A DNA stretch of 64,000 nucleotides from Erginobacter sp964465735. GTDB lineage: Bacteria > Auribacterota > Erginobacteria > Erginobacterales > Erginobacteraceae. Both the position numbers and the translations under genes were made by a program. The stretch lies in contig CAYXKT010000001.1 in the NCBI GenBank assembly GCA_964465735.1, forward strand, positions 1-64,000. The letters run 5' to 3'. Under the pieces are notes generated by a model that worked only from the letters and a program-made list of their open reading frames with translations, ran no database searches and was not told the DNA's origin. Below, in pieces: positions 26,814 through 36,215 of the stretch (position 1 is its first letter; each line of letters begins with the position of its first letter).

Positions 26814-27851
26814 ATGAAAATCTTGGTGGAAATTGCGCAACAGACCTGTGTCCAGTTTTTTAAGAATATTATCTCGACCTTGAAGAGTCGCGGGCACGAA
26901 GTTCAGGTTCTGAGCCGCGAGCGCGAATGCACCGTGGAATTGCTCAATGAGTATGGCATCGATCATTCTGTCATCAGCAAGTTCACCCCGGGTAAGTATA
27001 ATTTGTTAACGGAGCTATTGGTCAGGGATTACAAAATTTGGAAGGCGGGTCGTTCTTTTCAGCCCGACTTGGTTTTAACCGCCAGCATTGCTGGTGTTCA
27101 CGCGGCTAAGCTATTGCGAGTTCCCTCCCTATTGCAGAATGACAATGGAAGATCGGCTGGCTTGCTCCACCGGTTGATGGTCCCGCTTGCCACATATGTT
27201 TTGACCCCAGATTGCCAGAACGAGGATTACGGTTCCGGCCATATTAAATATCCCGGATACAAGGAACTGGCTTATCTCCATCCCGCTAATTTCACCCCGG
27301 ATTCATCCGTCCTCCAGGAACTCGGAATTAAAGCCGGGGAAAGATTATTTATCCTTCGGTTTACCAGTCTTCAGGCTTGTCACGATGCTGGGCGGAAAGG
27401 GATGAGTTATGAGCTAAAAAACCGGATGATTGAATTATTGCATACCCGGGGCAGGGTATTTATTTCATCCGAAGGAGTTTTGCCGGCGGAATGGGAGAAA
27501 TTTCGCCTTACATTAAGCCCCGGGAAAATCCATAGCGCACTTTACTATGCCGATCTCTATGCTGGTGATAGCGGGACAATGGCTTCCGAATCATCGGTCC
27601 TGGGAACCCCAGGGATATTTATGCTCTCTTTTTCAGGGACGTTGTATTATCTCAAGGAACTGGAAGAAAGGTACGGGTTGCTGTATCAATTTCGACATAA
27701 TCAGGAAGAAGAATGTATGGCGCTTGTCCGAAACCTGTTGGATATGAAGAACTTGAAAGCGGCGTGGGCTGAAAAGCGGCAAATAATGCTGGGAGACAAG
27801 GTCGATGTCGCGGATTATTTTGTGAAGAAAATTGAAACGGTTTCGATATGA
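26814..27851 (+). CDS. DUF354 family protein (GT-B-like)
   Basis: 345 aa, with the family start MKILVEIAQQTCVQFFKNII, LSRERECTVELLNEYGIDH, LVLTASIAGVHAAKLLRVPS, and YAGDSGTMASESSVLGTPGI near the C-terminus. DUF354 proteins have the two-Rossmann GT-B fold shared with UDP-GlcNAc 2-epimerases and glycosyltransferases; many sit in archaeal and bacterial glycan clusters and none is well characterised. Its stop overlaps the next gene's ATG by 4 bp (ATGA), showing translational coupling with the UPF0104 gene. Confidence 0.85.
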   Translation: MKILVEIAQQTCVQFFKNIISTLKSRGHEVQVLSRERECTVELLNEYGIDHSVISKFTPGKYNLLTELLVRDYKIWKAGRSFQPDLVLTASIAGVHAAKLLRVPSLLQNDNGRSAGLLHRLMVPLATYVLTPDCQNEDYGSGHIKYPGYKELAYLHPANFTPDSSVLQELGIKAGERLFILRFTSLQACHDAGRKGMSYELKNRMIELLHTRGRVFISSEGVLPAEWEKFRLTLSPGKIHSALYYADLYAGDSGTMASESSVLGTPGIFMLSFSGTLYYLKELEERYGLLYQFRHNQEEECMALVRNLLDMKNLKAAWAEKRQIMLGDKVDVADYFVKKIETVSI

Positions 27852-28813
27852 AGCCAGCCGGAAAAAGATTGGGCAGGGTCGTTATTCCATACCTTTTGCC
27901 ATTGGTGGTGGGCGTGCTGGCGGCTATATATTTCTCACGGAATTATGAGCAGTTCCGGCAGATTAAAGTTATTTCCTGCTGGTGGTTCATTTTTCTGGTA
28001 GCGAGCTCACTGGCTACCATAGTTCCTGCCGCCCTGATTTTGCGGAATATACTTCGGTTTTTTCAGGTTAACCTGGGTTTTTGGGAATCGGTCGGCCTGG
28101 TCTTTATTACCGGGATGGGAAATTATATTGTACCGTACGTTGGTGGTGTCGGACTGCGGGCGACCTATTTGAGGAAACGCTATAACCTCCCATTGGGATA
28201 TTTTGCCGGAACTGCGGGGGGGGCGGTTTTGCTCTCCACCCTGCTTAACTCTATCATCGGCCTGGTAATGGTCTGCTATCTGTACTTTACCAGGCAAATG
28301 TTCAATCCGGTTATCTTGCTTCTGTTTGTGGCGTTCATTGCGATGGTGGCGGTTTTCATCCTGATGCCAATGAAGGGATTCAAGAGCGAGAATAGGTTGT
28401 TGCTGAAAATGAATCAAGTCTGGGAGGGGTGGAAAATAATCCGTTCTCAGCGCCGAGCGGACCTAATCGCCCTTTTATTTTACGCGGCACTCTCCTCCGT
28501 GGTTGGAATTTTAGTAACTTATTCTTCATTCCGAGTTATTACGGAATTCGTTTCCCCCGCCGCCGCCGCGATAATTTCGGCGATGGCGGCATTGAGCCAT
28601 AAAATTAGTGTTACTCCAGCCGGCCTGGGAATTCGTGAGCTGGTGATTGTGTTCACTTCACAAGCATTGGGATATCTTTTGGTGGTAAATGTTTCCGTTG
28701 CGCTTATTCAGAGGTTGGTTTCCGCAGGTATTGTTTTTATCGGAGGTGGCATATCAAGTTATCTATTATCGCGAACGGTACTTGAATCTCCGCCGGTCGA
28801 TAAATCCGTATAA
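27848..28813 (+). CDS. UPF0104 / LPG-synthase-TM family membrane protein
   Basis: 321-aa polytopic protein. It has the YIVPYVGGVGLRATYLRKRY loop and VTPAGLGIRELVIVFTSQAL motif of the family and about eight membrane helices. Start ATG overlaps the DUF354 stop. Paralogous to the protein at 5817-6845 (about half identical by eye). A role in handling a lipid-linked intermediate for the neighbouring glycosyltransferases is inference from context. Confidence 0.87.
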   Translation: MKPAGKRLGRVVIPYLLPLVVGVLAAIYFSRNYEQFRQIKVISCWWFIFLVASSLATIVPAALILRNILRFFQVNLGFWESVGLVFITGMGNYIVPYVGGVGLRATYLRKRYNLPLGYFAGTAGGAVLLSTLLNSIIGLVMVCYLYFTRQMFNPVILLLFVAFIAMVAVFILMPMKGFKSENRLLLKMNQVWEGWKIIRSQRRADLIALLFYAALSSVVGILVTYSSFRVITEFVSPAAAAIISAMAALSHKISVTPAGLGIRELVIVFTSQALGYLLVVNVSVALIQRLVSAGIVFIGGGISSYLLSRTVLESPPVDKSV

Positions 28814-28860
28814 ATAACCAATACATTGGCGAAAAACTGGGGTTGCATTAATCCGGCGGG

Positions 28861-30630
28861 ATGATAATGAAGATATTAAGTAATGAATTGGCCGTGGCTC
28901 TGCCGAGCGGATGGAGTTTGGCCAAATCCGGGCGCTTAATTATTATTGTTCTGACCCTGCTGGCCTTATCACTCAGGGTTTACGGGATAAATTATTATTC
29001 ATATGGCGACGAGCATTACCACATATATAACTCCCTGGCATTAGCGACCGGTCAGCTTCCGGGAAACTTTCACCGAATCGCGCTTTTTTTCTTCTATGGG
29101 ATTTTCTATTTCGTGGGATGGATGTTTGGGTTTTTCCGGGATCCAGCGGTGTTTATCGGAACATATTTTTCCCAAATGCACATATTCTACTTTGTGGGCC
29201 GTTTTTTTGAGACTCTGGCCGGTACAGCGTGCGTCCCCCTTCTCTATCTTCTAGGAAAAAAGATGTTTTCCCGAATGACCGGATTTATTGCCGCTTTCTT
29301 TCTGGCGGTCAGCCCGGTCTCGGTGGAGATCTCTCAAATTGCTCGCGGCCAGGCGCTCTGCCTGTTGTTGATAATCGTGGCTATGTATTTTTCCTATACG
29401 GCGATTGATGGCAAGGGAAAGAACCTTCGGTATGTATTCTCCGGTCTTTGCTTCGGTGCTGCGCTCTCTATTCGGATATACGTATTGATCATTCTGATTC
29501 CGCTGGTTTGTTTCTACATAAAGGAAAGGTCATTATTCTTGGTTTCTCAACCCGGGAATCACGGTGGAATTCTTCGGCTGCTGCAGATGCGCATATTCAG
29601 TCGTTTGTTTCTCAGTCTTGGATTATGGTTATTTATCGGTTTCGCCATTCTCGCTTACGGAGTGTCTGCTCCGCGTATATTTGCAAGATTTCAGCCTTAT
29701 GTAGCCGGTCATATTTATGATTTGGCGACCGGAACGGCGGAAGAAAAGTTATATGTAGGTGCCGATGTTAATAATTCGTTTCAATACTATTTGACAGAAG
29801 GTCTCAGCCGGGGCTTGGGCCTTCCCTTATATATATATTGTTCCCTGGCAATATTTATCGGATTAATGAAGTGGAGAAATAGAAATTATCCGGCATTGAT
29901 TTTTTGTGTAATATTGTACCTGGCAGTTATGGGCCGAGGTGCCATCGCTGCCGTACGATATCTATTCCCATTGTTGCCTGCGCTTTTTCTTGTTGCTGGA
30001 GATGTGCTTTCCGAAGGGAGCAGGCGTTTTGGGTTTTCACAACGGCACCGGAATATTCTCATTATTGTGCTTGTTGGGATAATTGCCTATCCAGCCTTGA
30101 GCATAGTGAATAATCGGAACAAGCTGAATCGAAAACCAACTACCAAGGATTTAGCCCAGGAGTGGATATTCTCGAATCTTCCCGACGGAACGAGGATTGC
30201 GGTAGAGAGTATGGGGTACCGAGGGCCGGACTTAAAGCTGACCCCAGTAATCGATTATTGGATTTATAACCTTGGTGATGAGGATTTAAGGGTGTTATTG
30301 AATGAAAGGATAGATCAAGGCCAACCTTCGTTCGCCCTGAAGCATTTTATTGCTCACCGGCCCCATCCAAAATATTTCACTCGCACAATATCGATCAGGG
30401 AGGTAATTGACATTCGGGAACTGATTGATGAGGGTTATCAATACATAGTTACCTGCTCCGGAAATCGAGATGTCTATGAGCAGGAGATAACCCGAGATAG
30501 ATACCCGGAGCATTATGCTTCCAGAGTTGGTTTCTACCAGTGGCTGGAGAAAGTCGGACTCTTGGTTAAGAAATTTACGCCGGGGCCAGAATCTCCGGGT
30601 GACCGCATCGATATATATAAAATCAGGTGA
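28861..30630 (+). CDS. GT39-type membrane glycosyltransferase (GT-C)
   Basis: 589 aa, polytopic. After the first helix the motif YSYGDEHYHIYNSLALA carries the acidic catalytic pair of GT-C enzymes; a LLGKKMFSRMTGFIAAFF helix and about ten more hydrophobic segments follow, then a soluble C-terminal domain of ~170 residues. It probably transfers a sugar from polyprenyl-phosphate in the periplasm. ATG 28861 or 28867 could be used. Two truncated relatives lie at 17307-17734 and 24645-25010, so this family has been repeatedly duplicated here. Confidence 0.87.
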   Translation: MIMKILSNELAVALPSGWSLAKSGRLIIIVLTLLALSLRVYGINYYSYGDEHYHIYNSLALATGQLPGNFHRIALFFFYGIFYFVGWMFGFFRDPAVFIGTYFSQMHIFYFVGRFFETLAGTACVPLLYLLGKKMFSRMTGFIAAFFLAVSPVSVEISQIARGQALCLLLIIVAMYFSYTAIDGKGKNLRYVFSGLCFGAALSIRIYVLIILIPLVCFYIKERSLFLVSQPGNHGGILRLLQMRIFSRLFLSLGLWLFIGFAILAYGVSAPRIFARFQPYVAGHIYDLATGTAEEKLYVGADVNNSFQYYLTEGLSRGLGLPLYIYCSLAIFIGLMKWRNRNYPALIFCVILYLAVMGRGAIAAVRYLFPLLPALFLVAGDVLSEGSRRFGFSQRHRNILIIVLVGIIAYPALSIVNNRNKLNRKPTTKDLAQEWIFSNLPDGTRIAVESMGYRGPDLKLTPVIDYWIYNLGDEDLRVLLNERIDQGQPSFALKHFIAHRPHPKYFTRTISIREVIDIRELIDEGYQYIVTCSGNRDVYEQEITRDRYPEHYASRVGFYQWLEKVGLLVKKFTPGPESPGDRIDIYKIR

Positions 30631-30772
30631 AGCATCTCGGATGCATTAATAGCCCTTAAATTAAATTCCTCGATAATAATAAGCTAGTAATTGTTTAAAT
30701 AAAAGAATTGATTTCAAATAGATTCAAAATTTTATATATTAGCGTACTGAACGAACGGAAAATTCAAATTAT

Positions 30773-31461
30773 ATGGAAAATCCACGACTAATCATACTTA
30801 ACAGCAGCAATAAAGAGCATATTGAAGCTATATCATTACTTCATTCAAAATTGCTGCCCGAAAGTAAAGTATGTCAATTAGGCCGGACTTTCCTAGAGAG
30901 GTTTTACTATAAATTTTAGTGAAACTTAAATTAATTGATGCTTTTCTTTGTAAATCCGATAACAAATATGTAGGATTTATTGCGTTCACAGATTATCCTT
31001 TTGATTTTATGAGAATAGGCATCAACAGCAATTTTTTGTATCTATCTCTGATACTGAGTTTATCAGTTTTAACAAATCTAAAACGCATAAAAATTATTAT
31101 GGAGATGCGGAAAAACACTTTTTCGGATGATGTCAAAAAATTTCTTGAAAACTCTGGTCAATTCATATCTTTTGGCGTTTTGGAAAAATACCATAAGGTT
31201 ACAGATGAGACTTCAGGTTTAACAATTTCAAACCTTTTAATGAAAAAAGTTTTTGAGCATTTTACTGAAAGGAAGAAAGGCAGTTTTTTTCTTCTGGGTT
31301 TAAAATCCAATGTCAGAGCAATAAAATATTATGAAAAGTATAAAGGATTTACTTTGCCGGATGATATCGGAGAAAGTGTAATAGTAAAATTTCGGGTCTT
31401 CCTCAGAATTTGGGGCCCGCCAGATTCTACAATTACTGGGCGCGTGAAGACGGATGGATAA
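30773..31461 (+). pseudogene. GNAT-type acetyltransferase, frameshifted
   Basis: ATG 30773 reads MENPRLIILNSSNKEHIEAI to RTFLERFYYKF and stops at 30917-30919. Shifting the frame there restores KLKLIDAFLCKSDNKYVGFI and continues for ~170 codons with GNAT-like end GLKSNVRAIKYYEKYKGF. The region is markedly AT-rich (30631-31461) compared with both neighbours. One frameshift separates two halves of a plausible N-acetyltransferase; programmed shifting or a sequencing error cannot be excluded. It lies directly upstream of the phosphonate genes in the same direction. Confidence 0.65.
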
Positions 31462-31510
31462 ACCTGTTACGCTGTTTTCGTCAGAGTGAGAAAAGGAGGA
31501 TAAGGTTGCT

Positions 31511-33118
31511 ATGAGCAAGTTTAAACAATTCCGCCAGATGCTTAATTCCGGGAACCTCGAGTTTATTTGTGAGGCGCACAACGCCATAAGCGCTCGGGTG
31601 GTGGAGGAAGCGGGTTTCAAGGGGATCTGGGGAAGCAGCCTGACCATCTCTGCTGCTCTGGGGGTGAGAGACAGCAACGAGGCCAGCTGGACCCAGTTAT
31701 TGGAAGTTATCGAGTTTATGAGTGACGCGACCACCGTACCGTTGCTCTTCGATGCCGATACGGGTTTTGGCAATTTCAATAATGTGCGCCGACTGGTCCG
31801 AAAACTGGAACAGAGGAATGTGTCCGCGATGTGCATCGAGGATAAGCTCTTTCCGAAGAAGAATAGCTTTATTGCCAGCGAACGCCAACCGCTGGCCGAG
31901 ATCGATGAGTTTGCCGGCAAGATCAAGGCGGCTAAGGATAGCCAGTCCGACCCGAATTTCTCCGTGATCGCCCGGGTGGAAGCGTTTATCGCCGGCTGGG
32001 GGTTGGGCGAAGCTATGAAAAGAGCTGAGGCCTATCACCAGGCCGGGGCGGACGGGATATTGATTCACAGCAAAATATCCAAGCCGGATCAGGTCCTGGC
32101 TTTTATGAAGGAATGGGGTGATCGGTTGCCGGTGGTGATCGTCCCCACCAAGTATTATACCACCCCGACCGAAGTCTTCGAAGAGGCCGGCTTTAGTCTG
32201 GTGATCTGGGCAAATATGATTCTGCGCAGTTCTTTGAAAGCGATGAGAGAAACTGCTGAGACACTGGCTCGGGAGAGATCATTGTTAAACATCGTGGATG
32301 GGATTGCTCCCCTGGCTGATGTTTTTCGTCTTCAGGAGGCGGAAGAACTGGAAGAAGCGGAAAAGTTATACCTTCCGGGGTTTGCCGAGAAGACCCACGC
32401 GGTTATCCTGGCTGCTTCCCAGGGGGTGGAACTCGGTGTTCTGACCCAGGATAAGCCGAAAGCCCTTCTGGAGATCTCCGGTCAGCCGCTGCTGAAGAGA
32501 CAGATCGAAATTCTCAACGAGATCGGAATCAAAGATATTACCGTGGTCCGGGGTTTCAAAAAGGAGAAGATCGATTTCCCCAACCTCCATTACGTTGATA
32601 ACGACGAATACGACCGGACTCTGGAGGTCTTTTCCCTATATAAGGGAATACAGGGGATTGAGGACAAGGCAATGGTTTGCTACGGGGATATTATGTACCG
32701 GAAATTCATTCCCTCCAGCCTGCTGGAAGCGGAAGGAGATTTCGTGGCTATGGTGGACGCCGACTGGCGTTCGGGCCGGGCGAAGGTGCGCTACACCGAT
32801 TTCGTCAGTTGCGACCAACCTTATCAGCGGAGAATGCTGGAACAGTCGGTGGAGATGAAGAAGATGAGCACCGACCTTGAGGAGAAAGATATCTGTGGTG
32901 AATGGGTCGGTATGTTGAAACTTTCGCGGTCCGGCGTCCAGTTTCTCCAGGGTTTGTTGACTGAACTCTCCGAAGAAGATGGATTTCGGAGCTTGCGGAT
33001 GGCTGATCTCTTCAACGAGATTATCCGCCGTGGCAAGATTATCCGGGTTGTCTATATCCGAGGTCACTGGGTGGATGTGGATGACATAAAGGATCTTAAT
33101 GCCGCCGGGGCGTTTTAG
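31511..33118 (+). CDS. pepM: Phosphoenolpyruvate mutase fused to a nucleotidyltransferase domain
   Basis: 535 aa. Residues 1-290 are PEP mutase: GIWGSSLTISAALGVRD, metal-site DADTGFGN (81-88) and the diagnostic EDKLFPKKNS (110-119, EDKxxxxxNS). This catalyses PEP to phosphonopyruvate, the committed C-P bond-forming step. Residues ~296-535 resemble a GT-A nucleotidyltransferase (HAVILAAS, then TQDKPKALLEISGQPLL), like PEP mutase-cytidylyltransferase fusions. However, its glycine-rich loop AASQGVELG lacks the usual GxxSRL arginine, so activity is doubtful. GGAGG-containing sequence lies upstream of ATG 31511. It starts a run of four phosphonate genes. Confidence 0.95.
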   Translation: MSKFKQFRQMLNSGNLEFICEAHNAISARVVEEAGFKGIWGSSLTISAALGVRDSNEASWTQLLEVIEFMSDATTVPLLFDADTGFGNFNNVRRLVRKLEQRNVSAMCIEDKLFPKKNSFIASERQPLAEIDEFAGKIKAAKDSQSDPNFSVIARVEAFIAGWGLGEAMKRAEAYHQAGADGILIHSKISKPDQVLAFMKEWGDRLPVVIVPTKYYTTPTEVFEEAGFSLVIWANMILRSSLKAMRETAETLARERSLLNIVDGIAPLADVFRLQEAEELEEAEKLYLPGFAEKTHAVILAASQGVELGVLTQDKPKALLEISGQPLLKRQIEILNEIGIKDITVVRGFKKEKIDFPNLHYVDNDEYDRTLEVFSLYKGIQGIEDKAMVCYGDIMYRKFIPSSLLEAEGDFVAMVDADWRSGRAKVRYTDFVSCDQPYQRRMLEQSVEMKKMSTDLEEKDICGEWVGMLKLSRSGVQFLQGLLTELSEEDGFRSLRMADLFNEIIRRGKIIRVVYIRGHWVDVDDIKDLNAAGAF

Positions 33119-33210
33119 TTCACAGCGAAGTTTTTTAATGCCGCTGTTTAGCAGAAAAACCAAGGCTGGGAAAGAGCATTGCGTCCGGCCAGTTGTACCT
33201 AAATTTTAAT

Positions 33211-34365
33211 ATGATCAAGGCGGAACAATTCATCTCGGAATGCATTCGGCTGGGTTACGACTTCTGGGCCGGTGTGCCCTGTTCGATCTTGACCCCCCTG
33301 ATCAACTGCTCCATCTCCCATCCGGAGGTTGACTATGTTGGCGCTGCGAGTGAGGGTGAGGCGGTGGCTATTGCCATCGGAGCTCACCTGGCCGGCAGGA
33401 AGGCGGTTGTAAACTGCCAGAACTCTGGACTGGGGAATATGGTCAACCCGTTAACCAGCCTGATCCATCCTTTCCGGATTCCATTTTTGATGATAGTTAC
33501 CCTCCGCGGCGAACCGGGTATCAAGGACGCTCCCCAGCATACTTTTATGGGTTCGATCACCACTGATCTGCTTGATCTTCTCCAGATACCCTGGGAGATA
33601 ATGCCGGAAGATACCAGGCAAATCCCGGCCGCCGTCAACCGGGCCGATTCAAGTATGGGTGACACGGGATTCCCGTATGCCTTCGTTATGCGGAAAGCTG
33701 GAATGGAGCCGAGCCCGCTGGGTAAAGTTGCCTGTCCGCCATCCTGTACATATTTTAGCCCACAAGGGGAATGCTTGATTCCCGCCGGAAGCAGAATGAA
33801 GAGGTTGGATGCCGTCAGAATTATCCGAGATCATCTGGATCCGGAGGATTTGATGGTGGGAACCACTGGCAAAACCAGCCGGGAGCTTTTCGCCCTGGGC
33901 CACCGTCCCAACCAGTTCTATGTGGTCGGAGGTTTGGGCTGCGCGGCCGGCATTGGCCTGGGTTTGAGTCTCAACCTTGGGGAATGCCGGGTGGCGGTCC
34001 TGGACGGTGATGGCGGAGTATTGATGAAGATGGGGACGCTGGCCACGATCGGATTTTATCGCCCCCCCGGGTTGATCCATATCGTGTTGGACAACGAGGC
34101 TCACGAATCCACCGGGGGGCAGGGGACTTGTTCGTCGGGGATAGATTTTGCCGCAATCGCTGCGGCCTGTTCGTATCGGGCGGTTTTCCGCGCTGACACT
34201 GCTGGTTCCCTGGCCGAAGCGGTCAGAGAAGCGAAGCGATTGGAAGGGCCGGTGATGATCCACGTCAAGATCGGCCTTGGCTCCGACCCCGCTCTTCCCC
34301 GGCCGGATCGCAGTCCGAAAGAATACAAGGAGGAATTTCAGAGGTTTATCCGAGATGAAAGCTGA
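33211..34365 (+). CDS. ppd: Phosphonopyruvate decarboxylase (ThDP-dependent)
   Basis: About 384 aa. Cytoplasmic enzyme converting phosphonopyruvate to phosphonoacetaldehyde and CO2, which pulls the unfavourable PEP mutase equilibrium forward. Seen: catalytic Glu region AASEGEAVAIAIGAHL (residues 45-60), QNSGLGNMVNPLTSL, and the ThDP/Mg motif GDGGVLMKMGTL...LDNEAHESTGG. The frame opens at TTG 33193, but ATG 33211 aligns with the family start (MIKAEQFISE); no strong ribosome site. It overlaps the next gene by 11 bp, indicating coupling. Confidence 0.94.
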   Translation: MIKAEQFISECIRLGYDFWAGVPCSILTPLINCSISHPEVDYVGAASEGEAVAIAIGAHLAGRKAVVNCQNSGLGNMVNPLTSLIHPFRIPFLMIVTLRGEPGIKDAPQHTFMGSITTDLLDLLQIPWEIMPEDTRQIPAAVNRADSSMGDTGFPYAFVMRKAGMEPSPLGKVACPPSCTYFSPQGECLIPAGSRMKRLDAVRIIRDHLDPEDLMVGTTGKTSRELFALGHRPNQFYVVGGLGCAAGIGLGLSLNLGECRVAVLDGDGGVLMKMGTLATIGFYRPPGLIHIVLDNEAHESTGGQGTCSSGIDFAAIAAACSYRAVFRADTAGSLAEAVREAKRLEGPVMIHVKIGLGSDPALPRPDRSPKEYKEEFQRFIRDES

Positions 34366-35503
34366 TTATTTCAACCCGGTGAAGCTGAAAATCGGGCGGG
34401 GATCTCTTCGAGATATTTTTAGCCTGTTGGGAGGTAGGACCGCCCTGTTGGTAACTACCACCGGAGCGTTAAAAAGGGGGTTGGGGCGGAGAATAGAGGA
34501 GTTGTGCGGAGGCTTGGTGGTTCACATCACTGACAGGACGGTATCCAACCCGACGATTTCCTCGATTGAAGAATGCTACGAAGAGATCCGGGGGTATGAT
34601 TTCGAGGTGATAATTGGCCTGGGCGGAGGGAGTGTTCTCGATACAGCCAAGGTCGTGGCTTATCTCTCCGGACTGAACTTGGAACAGGGCTGGCTCGGAT
34701 ATTATTTCCGGGAGAAGGTGGCAAAAGCTTGCGGGGGCGCTCCCCGGCCAGTACTGGCCATACCTACCACAGCCGGTACCGGATCGGAGGTAACTTCCTG
34801 GGCCACAGTCTGGGACGAGAAGTTGAAAAAAAAGTATTCGCTTTCGGATGATCTGTTATATCCGGAGTGGGCTCTTCTGGATCCATCCTTGACGGAATCT
34901 CTGCCTTACGAGGTAACCCTGTCTGGTAGTCTCGATGCGCTGTCGCATTCTATGGAGGCCGTCTGGAACAGGAATGCCAACCCGGTCTCAACTGAACTGG
35001 CGCTGCGGTCGGTGGAGATGATAATGGCGGTCTGGAATGATAACTTCCGGGAGCGCTACGCGGACCGAGAATCACGGGAGAAACTTCAGCTTGCCTCACT
35101 GCTGGCCGGACTGGCATTCAGCAACACTAAAACCGCACTGGCACACTCGATCTCATATCCCCTTACTTCTCTTCTGGGGATACCTCACGGCCTGGCCTGC
35201 GGGTTTACCCTTCCGGAGATATTGCTCCATAACGGGGAAGCCGCAGAGGAGATAGTATCGCCACTGGCGCTGGCAATGGGCTGCTCTTCAGTTTATGAGG
35301 CGCGGGAATGCCTATACGAAGTATTTAAAAGAATTGGGGTGCCGGAGTTCCTGGAGGGGTTTGTCAAGAGCCCCGACATTCTGGACGGAATCCAGGCAGA
35401 GTATATCTCTCCGGGCCGGGCGGATAATAATATCGTTGATGTGCAACAGGCCGAGGCTGAACAGATTGTCGCTTCGGCGTTCAGGGAACTGACCGGGGAT
35501 TGA
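34355..35503 (+). CDS. Iron-containing alcohol dehydrogenase, probable phosphonoacetaldehyde reductase
   Basis: About 382 aa, group III Fe-ADH. NAD(P)-binding GGGS at residues 90-93, PTTAGTGSE near 137-145, and metal ligands Asp194 and His198 (GSLDALSHSMEA) plus His264 and His278 (LAHSISYP, GIPHGLAC). ATG 34355 overlaps the decarboxylase stop by 11 bp, although the frame is open from 34277. Next to PEP mutase and decarboxylase, enzymes of this family reduce phosphonoacetaldehyde to 2-hydroxyethylphosphonate. No AEP aminotransferase is nearby, which supports HEP as product (inference). Confidence 0.88.
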   Translation: MKADYFNPVKLKIGRGSLRDIFSLLGGRTALLVTTTGALKRGLGRRIEELCGGLVVHITDRTVSNPTISSIEECYEEIRGYDFEVIIGLGGGSVLDTAKVVAYLSGLNLEQGWLGYYFREKVAKACGGAPRPVLAIPTTAGTGSEVTSWATVWDEKLKKKYSLSDDLLYPEWALLDPSLTESLPYEVTLSGSLDALSHSMEAVWNRNANPVSTELALRSVEMIMAVWNDNFRERYADRESREKLQLASLLAGLAFSNTKTALAHSISYPLTSLLGIPHGLACGFTLPEILLHNGEAAEEIVSPLALAMGCSSVYEARECLYEVFKRIGVPEFLEGFVKSPDILDGIQAEYISPGRADNNIVDVQQAEAEQIVASAFRELTGD

Positions 35504-35508
35504 ACGCA

Positions 35509-36210
35509 ATGAAAGCAATCATACTGAATTCAGGAGTCGCCAGTCGTCTGAAACCGCTGACTGATGAAATGCCCAAATGCTTGCTGGAGGTTAAGGGGGA
35601 GACGCTCCTGGGGAGGCAGTTGAAATGCCTGGAAAAATGCGGAATAACGGAACTCATCATCACCACTGGCCCGTTCGAAGAGAAAATTGTTAACTTTGTT
35701 GGGGACAATTTCTCCGAATTGCGGACAGCATTCATCAGAAATCCTCGCTATGCCTCCACCAACTATATTTACTCGATCTGGTTGGCTCGAGACCTCCTTG
35801 ACGACGATATCTTGCTGCTTCACGGCGATATGTTATTCGATTGCTCACTGTTGCAGAGAATCGTCGCTAAGGAGTCCGGGAACCACGTTCTGGTCAACAA
35901 AGTGATCGAGCCTCCGGAAAAAGATTTTAAGGCCCGGATAGAAAAGGAAAGAGTAATGGAAATCGGTGTCAACCTTTCCGGACCGAATGTATATTTTTGC
36001 GCCCCGATATATAGGTTCTCCCGGCAAGGTTTCCGGGACTGGCTCAAGGAAATCAAGATTTGTCTTGACGAAGGCCAGTTCAATTGTTACGCGGAGGAGG
36101 CCTTTAACAGAATATCCAGCGGCTTGAAACTGGATCCAATTTATTACAGCACTGAAGAGTGTATGGAAATTGATTCTCCGGAAGATTTGCAATTGGCAAA
36201 TAGTAGGTAA
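35509..36210 (+). CDS. Nucleotidyltransferase, probable phosphonate cytidylyltransferase
   Basis: 233 aa, single GT-A-type NTP-transferase domain: IILNSGVASRLKPLTDEMPK at the N-terminus, with the basic loop residues Arg13 and Lys15 present, IITTGPFEEKIVNF, and the metal-binding Asp in LLHGDMLF. Stand-alone enzymes of this type activate phosphonates or phosphocholine with CTP. It follows the reductase after 5 bp, so CMP-HEP formation is the best guess. ATG 35509 is chosen over TTG 35500. Alternative: a sugar-1-phosphate nucleotidyltransferase. Confidence 0.82.
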   Translation: MKAIILNSGVASRLKPLTDEMPKCLLEVKGETLLGRQLKCLEKCGITELIITTGPFEEKIVNFVGDNFSELRTAFIRNPRYASTNYIYSIWLARDLLDDDILLLHGDMLFDCSLLQRIVAKESGNHVLVNKVIEPPEKDFKARIEKERVMEIGVNLSGPNVYFCAPIYRFSRQGFRDWLKEIKICLDEGQFNCYAEEAFNRISSGLKLDPIYYSTEECMEIDSPEDLQLANSR

Positions 36211-36215
36211 CTTCA

